Shown here in pieces: positions 23,221 to 31,368 of a stretch of 37,619 nucleotides of DNA. The stretch covers positions 1 to 37,619 of the forward strand of contig CAIXPS010000030.1 in assembly GCA_903921365.1 (NCBI GenBank). Direction: 5' to 3'. Position 1 is the stretch's first letter, and each line of letters opens with the position of its first letter. The DNA is from an uncultured bacterium. GTDB taxonomy: Bacteria > Chloroflexota > Anaerolineae > J036 > Brachytrichaceae. The notes under the pieces are model-generated. The model searched no databases and was not told the origin of the DNA. It saw nothing but the letters and a program-made list of their open reading frames with translations. The translations under genes and the position numbers were made by a program.

Positions 23221-24765
23221 TTAGCTGCCGACTCCGCTCAATGCCTTGACGATGAGTTGCACACCGCTCTGAACAACCGACATGATTGTGTTGGGCATGA
23301 TTCCAACCACAATCAGAACCGCGCTCATGAAGACGATGGCCGTCTTCTCAAGCGCATCCAGCCCCGGCAGCCGCTGCCATTCGGGGTTGGTCGGTTCGGT
23401 GAAATACACGCGATAGACGGCGCGCAACGTCCACGCAGCGGTGATCAGGACGATCAGCACGGCCGCAATCGCGATCCAGGCATACCACGAATTGAGCATC
23501 CCCGGGAACATCAGGCTGTTGGTCTGTGCCGCATTCCACAATCCCATAAAAATCTGAATCTCGGCCAGGAAGCCCGGCAAACCAGGCATGCCCATAGCGG
23601 TAAGCGCGGCAATGACAAACCCGACCGCAGCCAGCGGCATCACCTTTACAAATCCGTTCAATTCGTCGATGTTCCGGTTGTGCGCGCGGCCATAGACGAT
23701 GCCGACCAGTGCGAACATGAGCCCGGTCATCACACCGCCTGCAAACAGCTCCAGCCCGGCGCCGTTCAGGCCAAACTCATTCATCGCCGTAATGCCAAGC
23801 AGCACCAACCCAAGGTGGCTGACGGATGCAAACCCGACAATGTACTTCAGGTCCTTCTGGTTAAAAGCGATCAGACCCGCGTATAGCACGTTGGCCAGCG
23901 ACAGGAAGGCGATGACGGGCAGGAAATACTTGGCGGCATCGGGCATCAATTGCACCCCGAAGCGCAACGCGGCATACGCGCCTGTAGCCTTCAACACGCC
24001 GCCATGCAGCATCGAAACAGCAGTGGGTGCGGCAGCATATCCATCCGGTGACCAGTTATGCAACGGCCACAGGCTGGCCAGCACGCCGAAACCGACGAAG
24101 ATTGCCAGGAACCACGGCCGAATGGCCTCGAATTCTGTCGTAGATAGTTTGCGGACGTTCTCTGCCAGCACCACAAAGTCAAAGGTGCTGCCCGCCTTGA
24201 AATAGACGATCAGCAGGCCAATGATCGCCACGAGCGAGCCGATAAACAAGTAAATCGTCAGCTTCATGGCCGCATACTCGCGCCGAGTGCTGCCCCAGCC
24301 CGCGATGAGCACGTACACTGGGAAGAGCACCATCTCGTAGAAGATCAGGAACAGGAAGATGTCCAGCGACATGAACGCGCCGAACACACCTGCTACCAGC
24401 AGGAGCAGGAAACCGAAATACGAGCGCGGACGATCGTTTTCACGCCATGAGACCAGCACTGCGCCAAAAAAGACGATGCCGGTCAACAGAAGCATTGGCG
24501 CGCTGAATCCGTCGATGGCGACGTGATAGCCGATACCAAGCGAGCGAATCCACTCGCTTTGCTCGGTGAACTGGAAACCGCCCAGGTCGCGGTTGTAGCC
24601 AACAAATACCAGGAACGACAACAGCAGCGAGACCAGTGCGGCAGCGGCAGCGACGGTCTTGATCGCATCGGTTTTGTCTTTCGGCAGGAGTGCAATCACT
24701 ACCGCGCCAATCACGGGCGAGAGCATGATTAATGTAAGAACGGGGATTGAGAAAGTGTTCACCAT
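23221..24765 (-). CDS. nuoM: NADH-quinone oxidoreductase subunit M, second copy (divergent)
   Basis: A 514-residue antiporter-like subunit, second of two in tandem. TM5 Glu144 (FLIFYEMVLFPVYVLIAG), Lys259 (GGVLKATGAY) and a TM12 Glu (GFLAEIQIFMG) are present. The broken-helix segment reads VGFGVLASLWPLHNWSPDGYAAAPT: the Lys found there in other NuoM proteins (E. coli Lys234, Lys239 of the neighbouring copy) is Leu229, and the LP before it is AS. That Lys is considered essential for proton transfer, so this copy may pump differently or play a structural part. The partner nuoM lies 16 bases upstream. Tandem NuoM complexes are known, for example in Nitrospira. Confidence 0.92.
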   Translation of the reverse strand: MVNTFSIPVLTLIMLSPVIGAVVIALLPKDKTDAIKTVAAAAALVSLLLSFLVFVGYNRDLGGFQFTEQSEWIRSLGIGYHVAIDGFSAPMLLLTGIVFFGAVLVSWRENDRPRSYFGFLLLLVAGVFGAFMSLDIFLFLIFYEMVLFPVYVLIAGWGSTRREYAAMKLTIYLFIGSLVAIIGLLIVYFKAGSTFDFVVLAENVRKLSTTEFEAIRPWFLAIFVGFGVLASLWPLHNWSPDGYAAAPTAVSMLHGGVLKATGAYAALRFGVQLMPDAAKYFLPVIAFLSLANVLYAGLIAFNQKDLKYIVGFASVSHLGLVLLGITAMNEFGLNGAGLELFAGGVMTGLMFALVGIVYGRAHNRNIDELNGFVKVMPLAAVGFVIAALTAMGMPGLPGFLAEIQIFMGLWNAAQTNSLMFPGMLNSWYAWIAIAAVLIVLITAAWTLRAVYRVYFTEPTNPEWQRLPGLDALEKTAIVFMSAVLIVVGIMPNTIMSVVQSGVQLIVKALSGVGS

Positions 24766-24781
24766 GTCTATTCAGCCAGCA

Positions 24782-26329
24782 TTATTGGAACAGTCGCACC
24801 ACGCCGACGTTGATCAGGTTCAAGACAACCGACGGGAAGATGCCCAGCACCAGCATCGCAATCATCAGCGGCGCCACCGCAACAATTTCTGTGATCGAGA
24901 TATCGGTCAATGGGTGGTGGCGCCACTCTTCACCAAGCGGCCCATGCAGCACCTTCTGCAGCGCCTTCAAAATGTAGATGCCTGTGATGAGCAGTCCAGC
25001 CATCGACAGGATCGTCAGCAGCGTGAAGGCTGGCCATGCGCCTCGCGTCACCATAAACTCGCTGACAAAGCCCGCCAGCCCAGGCAAACCGAGCGACGCC
25101 ATCGAGCAGAAGATCAGGATAGCGCCGTACTTGGGCATGATCGCCCACAACCCGCCATACTTGGTGAGATCGCGCGTGTGTGTGCGCTCGTAGACTACGC
25201 CGACCAGAGCGAACATTGCAGCAGAGGACAACCCGTGCGTCACCATCTGGAACACCGCGCCACTGGCGGCGATATTGGCATCCAGGTTTTTGACGCCATT
25301 GGTGAAGTACAGCGCGGCGGATGCAACGCCCAGCGCAACGAACCCCATGTGGTTAATAGACGAATACGCCACCAGTTTCTTGAAGTCAGTCTGGCCCCAG
25401 GCTGCGAAAGCGCCCAGCACGATGCTGATGAACGCCAGCACCGCCAGCACCGGCGCAAATTGCGCCGCCGCATCCGGGAACAGCGGGATGACTAGCCGGA
25501 TGAAACCGTAACCGCCCAGCTTCAACAGGATGCCCGCCAGCATCATCGAACCTCCCGTAGGCGCTTCGGTGTGTGCGTCAGGCAGCCAGGTGTGAAACGG
25601 CCAGATCGGCAGCTTCAGCGCGAAGGCCAGGCTGAACGCGAAGAAGGCGATGCCTTTCCATATTTTTGGATCTTGCACGAGCAGATTGACCTGATTATTC
25701 GTGTTATCCCCAAATGGCCGTCCCACTGCTGAGAACAGATAGGGCAGGTCAAAGCTCTTCGAGGCCAGCCCGACCACCTGGATCGCCAGCAGTAGACCGA
25801 GGCTGGCCGCCATCGTGTACAGGATGAATTTGAATGACGCGTATTTCCTGTTCTGGCCGCCCCACTGGTTGATCAGGAAAAACATCGGCACGAGGCTGGC
25901 TTCAAAGAAGATGAAGAATAAGATGAGGTCGAGCGAGATGAAACAACCAACCACTGCCGCTTCGAGCAGGAAGAACAGCGCAAAGAACGCCTTCACGCCT
26001 TTCTGGATCGACAGGGACATGAGCATCGATAGCGGCGTCAGGAAGGCGCCCAGCACGATCAGCGGTATGCTGATGCCGTCGACACCGACGTGATAGCTCG
26101 AGTTGATCTGCGGGAACCACGGCGCCTGTTGTTCAAACTGGAACCCGGCCTGCGTCTGGTTATAGCTGACCCACATGATGATCGACAACCCGATCGGCAC
26201 AAGGCTGAAGGCAATCGAGCCCCATTTGATCAGTCCCGTTCGCTCAGACGGCGCCAGCAGAACCAGCAGCATACCGAGCGCCGGCGCCAATAGAAGCAGT
26301 GTGAGAATGTTACTTTGTATAAATTCCAT
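24782..26329 (-). CDS. nuoM: NADH-quinone oxidoreductase subunit M, first copy (canonical)
   Basis: A 515-residue antiporter-like subunit of the complex I membrane arm. All expected pumping residues are visible: Glu143 in FFIFFEASLVPMFFLI, Lys239 in FALKLPIWPFHTWLPDAHTEAPT, Lys270 in GILLKLGGYGF, and Glu in GLAGFVSEFMVTRG. Thus it is a normal proton-pumping NuoM, unlike its downstream paralogue. It lies 25 bases after nuoL, and its order L-M-M-N fits a membrane arm lengthened by one pump module. No strong ribosome binding site is visible before the ATG. Confidence 0.95.
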   Translation of the reverse strand: MEFIQSNILTLLLLAPALGMLLVLLAPSERTGLIKWGSIAFSLVPIGLSIIMWVSYNQTQAGFQFEQQAPWFPQINSSYHVGVDGISIPLIVLGAFLTPLSMLMSLSIQKGVKAFFALFFLLEAAVVGCFISLDLILFFIFFEASLVPMFFLINQWGGQNRKYASFKFILYTMAASLGLLLAIQVVGLASKSFDLPYLFSAVGRPFGDNTNNQVNLLVQDPKIWKGIAFFAFSLAFALKLPIWPFHTWLPDAHTEAPTGGSMMLAGILLKLGGYGFIRLVIPLFPDAAAQFAPVLAVLAFISIVLGAFAAWGQTDFKKLVAYSSINHMGFVALGVASAALYFTNGVKNLDANIAASGAVFQMVTHGLSSAAMFALVGVVYERTHTRDLTKYGGLWAIMPKYGAILIFCSMASLGLPGLAGFVSEFMVTRGAWPAFTLLTILSMAGLLITGIYILKALQKVLHGPLGEEWRHHPLTDISITEIVAVAPLMIAMLVLGIFPSVVLNLINVGVVRLFQ

Positions 26330-26354
26330 AGTTCAGGTTCTCTGTAAAAACGCC

Positions 26355-28547
26355 CTACTGCGCCAGCACAAGGAAGAAGACCATCAGGACGACGGCGGCG
26401 ATCAGCGCCGAGAGCAGATAATTCTGCACCTGCCCGCTTTGCAGTTCGCGCCCCTCACGACCGATGCTGCGCACCGTGTTGCCGATCAGATCGGAACCGC
26501 CGGTGATAATCACGCGATCAAATTCCTTGAGCGCCCCGGCAATGCCCACGCCGAGTTTGTACAGGCCTTCCAGCGCCCAGTCGATGACACCCTTGTCGAT
26601 GACGCGGCTGTAGTTGTCCGCAATGGCCTGCAATGGCTTGATGAAGATGACGCGATACAGTTCGTCAAAGTACCAGCGGTTGTGCAGGAAAGTGAACAAC
26701 CCGCCCAGTTTTTCGACTGGGTCCGTCTGCCCTGCTTTGAGCGGCTTTTGACCATAGACCAGCCATCCCAGGCCGAGGCCGCCCAGCGCCACGACCAGCG
26801 AGGTCAGCAGCGGTATTGCATTAAATACCTGGGCTTCCTCTTTGAACGCCTGAAGCTCGACCAGTTGCGTGCTGATAAAGCTCTTGAGCCAGCCGGCTGC
26901 CGGGCCAAACAGCGCGCCCAGCACCGGAAAGTCCTTGGGCACATTGACAAATCCAAAGAAGATCGCGAAGACGGCCAGCACGATCAACGGGAAGGTCATC
27001 GCCGGCGCGGATTCAGTCGCGTTTGCAGCTGCTTCAGTGCGCGCCTCGCCAAGGAAGGTCATCGAAATCTGACGCGCGGTGTAGAACGCGGTCAGCAAAG
27101 CTGAGAAGGCCAGCACGATGAACACAATCGTTGAAATCAAGCTGCCGGTGCTCAAACCATGGAAGGCATCGGCCAGAATTTCGTCCTTGCTCCAGAAGCC
27201 CGCGGTGATGAACGGGAAGCCGGCCAACGCCAGCCCGCCCGCCAGGAACGTGTAGAAGGTGATCGGCATGCGCTTGCGCAGCCCGCCCATATTGCGCATG
27301 TCCTGCGGATCAAACGCCGGTGCTGCTGACGCCGTTTCGGCGCCGTGATCGTGGTCGAGCTCTTCCGCATTGCCATGCTCGTCGCCATGCGCATGCGCGA
27401 CATGCTCGTGACCATGCTCCACGCCATGGATCACCGAACCGGAACCCATGAAGAGCAACGCCTTGAAGAACGCATGCGAAAGCAGATGGAACACCGCTGC
27501 GCCATATGCGCCGATGCCAATCGCCGCCACCATGAAGCCAAGCTGGCTGATGGTGGAGAACGCCAGCACACGCTTGATGTCATATTGCGCCACTGCGATG
27601 GTTGCGCCGAGCAGCGCCGTGATCGCGCCAATAAGGCCAACGACCATAAAGGCAGTGTTATCAGGCCCGCCCACTTGCAACAACGGGAAGAAGCGCAGCA
27701 GAAGGAAGATGCCCGCGCTGACCATCGTTGCAGCATGGATCATCGCGCTGACGGGTGTGGGACCTTCCATCGCGTCGGGCAACCACACATGCAGAGGGAA
27801 CTGCGCGCTCTTGCCCACAGTGCCGCCGAAGATCAGAATGGCGATCAGCCCTGCCGCCGAAATGCCCAGCCCCAGCACGGCGGGAGTCGCCGCGAGTGTT
27901 TCCAGCACTTTGGCGTTGTGCAGGACATCAAAGAAGTTGAGCGTGCCCGTCTGCGTATACAAGTACACGATGCCAAGCAGCAACAGCATGTCGCCGACGC
28001 GCGTGGTCATGAACGCCTTGACGGCTGCTTTATATGCGGAGGGCTTGCGATAGAAGAAGCCGATCAGCGCATACGAGCAGAAACCCATCAACTCCCAGAA
28101 CACGAACAGCGACAGCAGGTTGTCCGAGACGACCAGCCCCATCATCGCCCCGCCGAACAGGCTGAGAAACGCGAAGAAACGCGTGTACAGGGGATCAGAG
28201 GCCATGTAGGACGTGCTGTAGATGAAGATCAGCGAGCAGGCCAGCGGCACCATGAACATGAAGGTGGCGCCGAGGGGATCGACCGCCACGCCAATGTTGA
28301 AGGTGCTGCCTGCGGTGGGAATGAAGCTATAGGCGATGCCGCGAATCGGATCTTCGCCCAGATTGCCAATCCCTACCGCGTTAAAAAATACAACAAAGGA
28401 CAGGACGCACGACGTCAGCATTGCGACCACTGCGATAGCCGAGCTGATCTGGCGGTAACGATTCGTAAAGAGCACGATTACCGCAAACGACAGCAGCGGC
28501 GGCAGCGGCGCCAGCCAGGTGAGTGTACCGAGTAGTTCTCTGCTCAT
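26355..28547 (-). CDS. nuoL: NADH-quinone oxidoreductase subunit L with His-rich insertion
   Basis: A 730-residue membrane protein, the distal pump of complex I with a C-terminal lateral helix. Key residues are kept: Glu152 in FVFWELMGFCSYALIGF, Lys246 in TVGKSAQFPLHVWLPDAMEGPTPVSA, His/Lys362 in HLLSHAFFKALLFMGSGSVIH, and Lys454-Asp455 in GFWSKDEI. It is about 100 residues longer than the E. coli protein. Part of the excess is an insertion at about 375-412 between SVIH and DMRNMGGL, with nine His among residues 374-401 plus many Asp/Glu, possibly metal-binding. The rest lies in the C-terminal lateral-helix region. The ATG overlaps the nuoK stop as ATGA. Confidence 0.95.
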   Translation of the reverse strand: MSRELLGTLTWLAPLPPLLSFAVIVLFTNRYRQISSAIAVVAMLTSCVLSFVVFFNAVGIGNLGEDPIRGIAYSFIPTAGSTFNIGVAVDPLGATFMFMVPLACSLIFIYSTSYMASDPLYTRFFAFLSLFGGAMMGLVVSDNLLSLFVFWELMGFCSYALIGFFYRKPSAYKAAVKAFMTTRVGDMLLLLGIVYLYTQTGTLNFFDVLHNAKVLETLAATPAVLGLGISAAGLIAILIFGGTVGKSAQFPLHVWLPDAMEGPTPVSAMIHAATMVSAGIFLLLRFFPLLQVGGPDNTAFMVVGLIGAITALLGATIAVAQYDIKRVLAFSTISQLGFMVAAIGIGAYGAAVFHLLSHAFFKALLFMGSGSVIHGVEHGHEHVAHAHGDEHGNAEELDHDHGAETASAAPAFDPQDMRNMGGLRKRMPITFYTFLAGGLALAGFPFITAGFWSKDEILADAFHGLSTGSLISTIVFIVLAFSALLTAFYTARQISMTFLGEARTEAAANATESAPAMTFPLIVLAVFAIFFGFVNVPKDFPVLGALFGPAAGWLKSFISTQLVELQAFKEEAQVFNAIPLLTSLVVALGGLGLGWLVYGQKPLKAGQTDPVEKLGGLFTFLHNRWYFDELYRVIFIKPLQAIADNYSRVIDKGVIDWALEGLYKLGVGIAGALKEFDRVIITGGSDLIGNTVRSIGREGRELQSGQVQNYLLSALIAAVVLMVFFLVLAQ

Positions 28548-28861
28548 AGTTTCATTGAATCGATTTTCTCTGGGTCAACACTGCGCGTGTTGCGGTAGAT
28601 CGAAATAATCAGCGCCAGCCCCACTGCCGCTTCCGCTGCGGCCACGACAAAGATAAATGCCGCGAAAGTGATGCCGGATATCGAGGTGGGTGTGATATAG
28701 CGCCAGAAAGCGATCAGGTTGATATTGACCGCATTCAACATCAACTCGACGCCCATTATCACAGCAATGACGTTTTTGCGCGCCATCACGCCATATAGCC
28801 CGATGCAGAACAATGCAGCGGACACAATCAAATACCAGTAAAGTGGAATTCCATTGATCAT
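28544..28861 (-). CDS. nuoK: NADH-quinone oxidoreductase subunit K
   Basis: A 105-residue protein with three membrane helices. The two conserved membrane Glu residues of NuoK are Glu39 (IMGVELMLNAVNINLIAF) and Glu77 (VVAAAEAAVGLALI), both needed for proton transfer along the central axis. Length and motifs are those of ordinary NuoK. It starts 15 bases after nuoJ and overlaps nuoL by four bases, so translation of the two is likely coupled. Confidence 0.97.
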   Translation of the reverse strand: MINGIPLYWYLIVSAALFCIGLYGVMARKNVIAVIMGVELMLNAVNINLIAFWRYITPTSISGITFAAFIFVVAAAEAAVGLALIISIYRNTRSVDPEKIDSMKL

Positions 28862-28876
28862 TGTTGAACTCCTTTG

Positions 28877-29572
28877 TCAGTGCTTCTCGGTGGCAGCCGC
28901 GTTGCGCGAGTCATGTGCTTCATGGGTTTCAGTTTCAATCAGCGGCAAAGGCTCCTGCACCGGCTGATTGGCGTCCATATCCGCGTCGTCAACTGCGGTT
29001 TCGGCTGCTGCGCGCTCTGCTTCACGACCGCGCAGTTCGCGCGCCACCCAGATCGCGCCGACCATCGCCACAAGCAGCAGCACTGCGGCCAGCAGGAAGG
29101 GCACGCCGTACTGATTGAGATCCACCAACCCCGTGCCGAGGATGCCGACAAAGTTTCCTGGCGCGGCCTTGATCGCGTTGCCGTCCATGGCAAAAGGCCA
29201 GTTGGCATTGCCAAACTCGCGCCCGCGGATAGTGACCGAGAACGGTCCAAGTAACAGAGCCATGATCAGGAATATCACGCCAGCGACGATTGCGGCAGCC
29301 TGCCACTGCGAATTTCCGCGTTGGGCGGTAATCACGTCGCGGGTGAGCATCACCGCAAATATGAAGAGGATTGAGATGGCGCCGATGTAAACCAGCACCT
29401 GTGCGGCGGCAAAAAAGCCTGCATCAAGCAGCACGTAGAACCCGGCGACGCCAAAGAACGACACAACCAGAAACAGCGCAGCGTGAAACAGGTTGCGCGT
29501 GGTGACTACCAGAACGGCGGAGCCCAGCACAACGAGGGAGATGACAATAAAAAGGATCTGCTGTAATGTCAT
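28877..29572 (-). CDS. nuoJ: NADH-quinone oxidoreductase subunit J with acidic tail
   Basis: A 231-residue protein with five membrane helices in its first 170 residues. VLVYIGAISILFIFAVML contains the GA(I) bulge helix typical of NuoJ TM3, which changes shape during catalysis. The last 60 residues form a charged tail (REAERAAAETAVDDADMDANQ and on), making it longer than the common 165-200 residues. The ATG overlaps the nuoH TGA as ATGA (29569-29572). Its place between nuoH and nuoK is standard, except that nuoI, usually between H and J, is absent. Confidence 0.95.
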   Translation of the reverse strand: MTLQQILFIVISLVVLGSAVLVVTTRNLFHAALFLVVSFFGVAGFYVLLDAGFFAAAQVLVYIGAISILFIFAVMLTRDVITAQRGNSQWQAAAIVAGVIFLIMALLLGPFSVTIRGREFGNANWPFAMDGNAIKAAPGNFVGILGTGLVDLNQYGVPFLLAAVLLLVAMVGAIWVARELRGREAERAAAETAVDDADMDANQPVQEPLPLIETETHEAHDSRNAAATEKH

Positions 29573-30840
29573 TGAGCCACCACCTTGGCCGCCGCAACCT
29601 TGTTCTGTGCAACGCGCTTCTCAATGTCCTCAGCTTCGACCAGGCGCAACTGGCGCGCCTGACGCGCGACGAGGAGCAGGCTGGCCAACAGCAACGCAAT
29701 ACTGGAAGTGAATAAAATGAGCGCCTGCACGATCGGCGGCACCGCGATCCCACCGTTCGACTGTGCCAGCACTGCATCTGCCACAAACACCTTGCCGATC
29801 ACCATGACGAGGATGACATTGACGATCGACATCGGAACGAGAAACTTCCAGTTGAAGCTCATCAGTTGGTCGACGCGCACGCGGGGAAGCGTGCCGCGCA
29901 ACCACATGAGAAGGGTGAACACCGCAGCCACCTTCAGCAGCAACCACACATAAGGGGGCAGGATCGGGCCGGCATAGCCGCCCAGGAAGAGGACGGTGAA
30001 CATGATCGAAACGGCCAGCGCATTCACGTATTCGCCCAGGAAGAAGAGGGCGAATTTCATGCCGCTGTACTCGACGTGGAAACCCGCCACGATTTCAGAT
30101 TCAGCTTCGAGCAGGTCAAAAGGCGAACGCCCGGTTTCGGCGATACCGCTGATGAGGAAGATCAGCGCAGAGAGCGGCGCCATCAGGATGAACGGGATGC
30201 CGTTGCCGCCGTTGCTCAGCGTCTGGCGCTCGACGATGTCGACCAGGCTCATCGAGCCCGCGAGCATCACAACCGGCAATACGTTGAGCAGCATGGGGAC
30301 TTCATAACCGACCAATTGCGCCACCGTGCGGAACGCGCCGAGCAGCGAGTACTTATTATTGCTGCCCCAACCCGCCATCAGGATGGCGACGGTGCTGCCC
30401 GAACCCACTGCGATGACGTAGAACACGCCGATGTTCAGATTGGTGCCAACGACGCCGGGGGCAAAAGGAATCACCGCATAGGTGAGCAGGGCAAACACTG
30501 CAATCACCAGCGGGGCAAGGTTATAAACCCAGCGGTCGGCCTCAGCCGGCGTGGTGTCTTCCTTGGTGAACATCTTGATGCCGTCTGCGATCGGCTGCAA
30601 CAAACCGTAAGGGCCTGCCTGATTTGGGCCAATACGATCCTGGATGCGGGCGACGATCTTGCGTTCAGCGTAGGTCAGCCCCATAAACGCCACGGCGCAA
30701 ATCGAGCAGATGATGAGCGCCGCCAGCAACATGATCACAAAATCGGCGAGGCCGCCTGCGCCCAGGATGCTGATAATAAATGCGGCGACAGCATCTCCGA
30801 CGATCTTCAGTATGTTGTTGATAACCTCAAAGACTGTCAT
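29569..30840 (-). CDS. nuoH: NADH-quinone oxidoreductase subunit H
   Basis: A 423-residue membrane protein that forms the heel of complex I and part of the quinone chamber. The cytoplasmic loops carry the expected signatures: YAERKIVARIQDRIGPNQAGP and GLLQPIADGIKMFTKED, GWGSNNKYSLLGAFRTVAQLVGYE, and SPFDLLEAESEIVAGFHVEYSG. I set the start at ATG 30840, preceded by GGGAG at a good distance; an upstream frame to 30885 overlaps nuoA. It directly follows nuoA, whereas bacterial operons usually have nuoBCD(EFG) in between. Its Q-site partners NuoB and NuoD must be encoded elsewhere. Confidence 0.97.
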   Translation of the reverse strand: MTVFEVINNILKIVGDAVAAFIISILGAGGLADFVIMLLAALIICSICAVAFMGLTYAERKIVARIQDRIGPNQAGPYGLLQPIADGIKMFTKEDTTPAEADRWVYNLAPLVIAVFALLTYAVIPFAPGVVGTNLNIGVFYVIAVGSGSTVAILMAGWGSNNKYSLLGAFRTVAQLVGYEVPMLLNVLPVVMLAGSMSLVDIVERQTLSNGGNGIPFILMAPLSALIFLISGIAETGRSPFDLLEAESEIVAGFHVEYSGMKFALFFLGEYVNALAVSIMFTVLFLGGYAGPILPPYVWLLLKVAAVFTLLMWLRGTLPRVRVDQLMSFNWKFLVPMSIVNVILVMVIGKVFVADAVLAQSNGGIAVPPIVQALILFTSSIALLLASLLLVARQARQLRLVEAEDIEKRVAQNKVAAAKVVAQ

Positions 30841-30854
30841 ATTACTCCCTATCC

Positions 30855-31211
30855 CTAGTCCCACTGCAGGACGCCCTTGCGCCACGCATACAGCAATGAA
30901 CCGAGCAAAGTCAGGATAAATAAAATCACGATAACGATGGCATATAGAGGAAGCGAGTTATAGGCAACGGCAAAGGGGAAGAGGAATATACCGCCGACAT
31001 CGAACAGCACGAAGATAAGCGCGAAAATGTAATACTGCACTCGGAATTGCACCCACGCATCGCCCACGGTCTCCATACCGCACTCATAGGTCTCAAGCTT
31101 GGCTTTGCTGGGCTTCTTAGGCCGCAAAATAGAAGCGCCTACCAGTGCGAAGCCCATTAACAGGACGGCAGCCAGCATCATTACAGCTACAAAGGCAAAA
31201 TCGGTTCTCAT
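30855..31211 (-). CDS. nuoA: NADH-quinone oxidoreductase subunit A
   Basis: A 118-residue protein with three membrane helices. TYECGMETVGDAWVQF is the NuoA loop near the quinone site, with Glu43 and Cys44 (the Cys is the one whose exposure changes in mitochondrial ND3). The second helix reads FVLFDVGGIFLFPF: Asp71 is kept, but the Glu two residues later (Glu81 of E. coli) is Gly73. This is the first gene of the long minus-strand cluster. AAGGTGG lies six bases before the ATG, and a promoter candidate lies about 100 bases upstream. Confidence 0.93.
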   Translation of the reverse strand: MRTDFAFVAVMMLAAVLLMGFALVGASILRPKKPSKAKLETYECGMETVGDAWVQFRVQYYIFALIFVLFDVGGIFLFPFAVAYNSLPLYAIVIVILFILTLLGSLLYAWRKGVLQWD

Positions 31212-31306
31212 TAACTACCACCTTCATCCAATCCCCGTGTTACACGCGCGCCAATCCGCATCGCGTATTCAAGGGGCTATTTGCGACAGACTTCACAAAC
31301 AGCCGG

Positions 31307-31335
31307 ATTATACCGGATGGAGATAGCCCACGCAA
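31307..31335 (-). promoter_or_regulatory. sigma-70-type promoter candidate for the nuo-atp cluster
   Basis: On the minus strand TTGCGT (31335-31330), a 17-base spacer and a perfect TATAAT (31312-31307) lie about 95 bases before nuoA. The -10 box is bracketed by CCGG on both sides (CCGG-TATAAT-CCGG), a small symmetry where a repressor might bind; that is inference. Confidence 0.55.
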
Positions 31336-31368
31336 GGAAAACCGGCAAGCCTGATTTGGTTTTGCAAA

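Noticed and set aside
27345-28535. A 396-codon open frame on the plus strand
   Set aside because: It is antisense to nuoL, is full of His, Arg, Gln and Asp with no recognisable domain, and arises from the high-GC codon bias of the real gene. The same holds for the long frames opposite nuoN, nuoM and nuoH.
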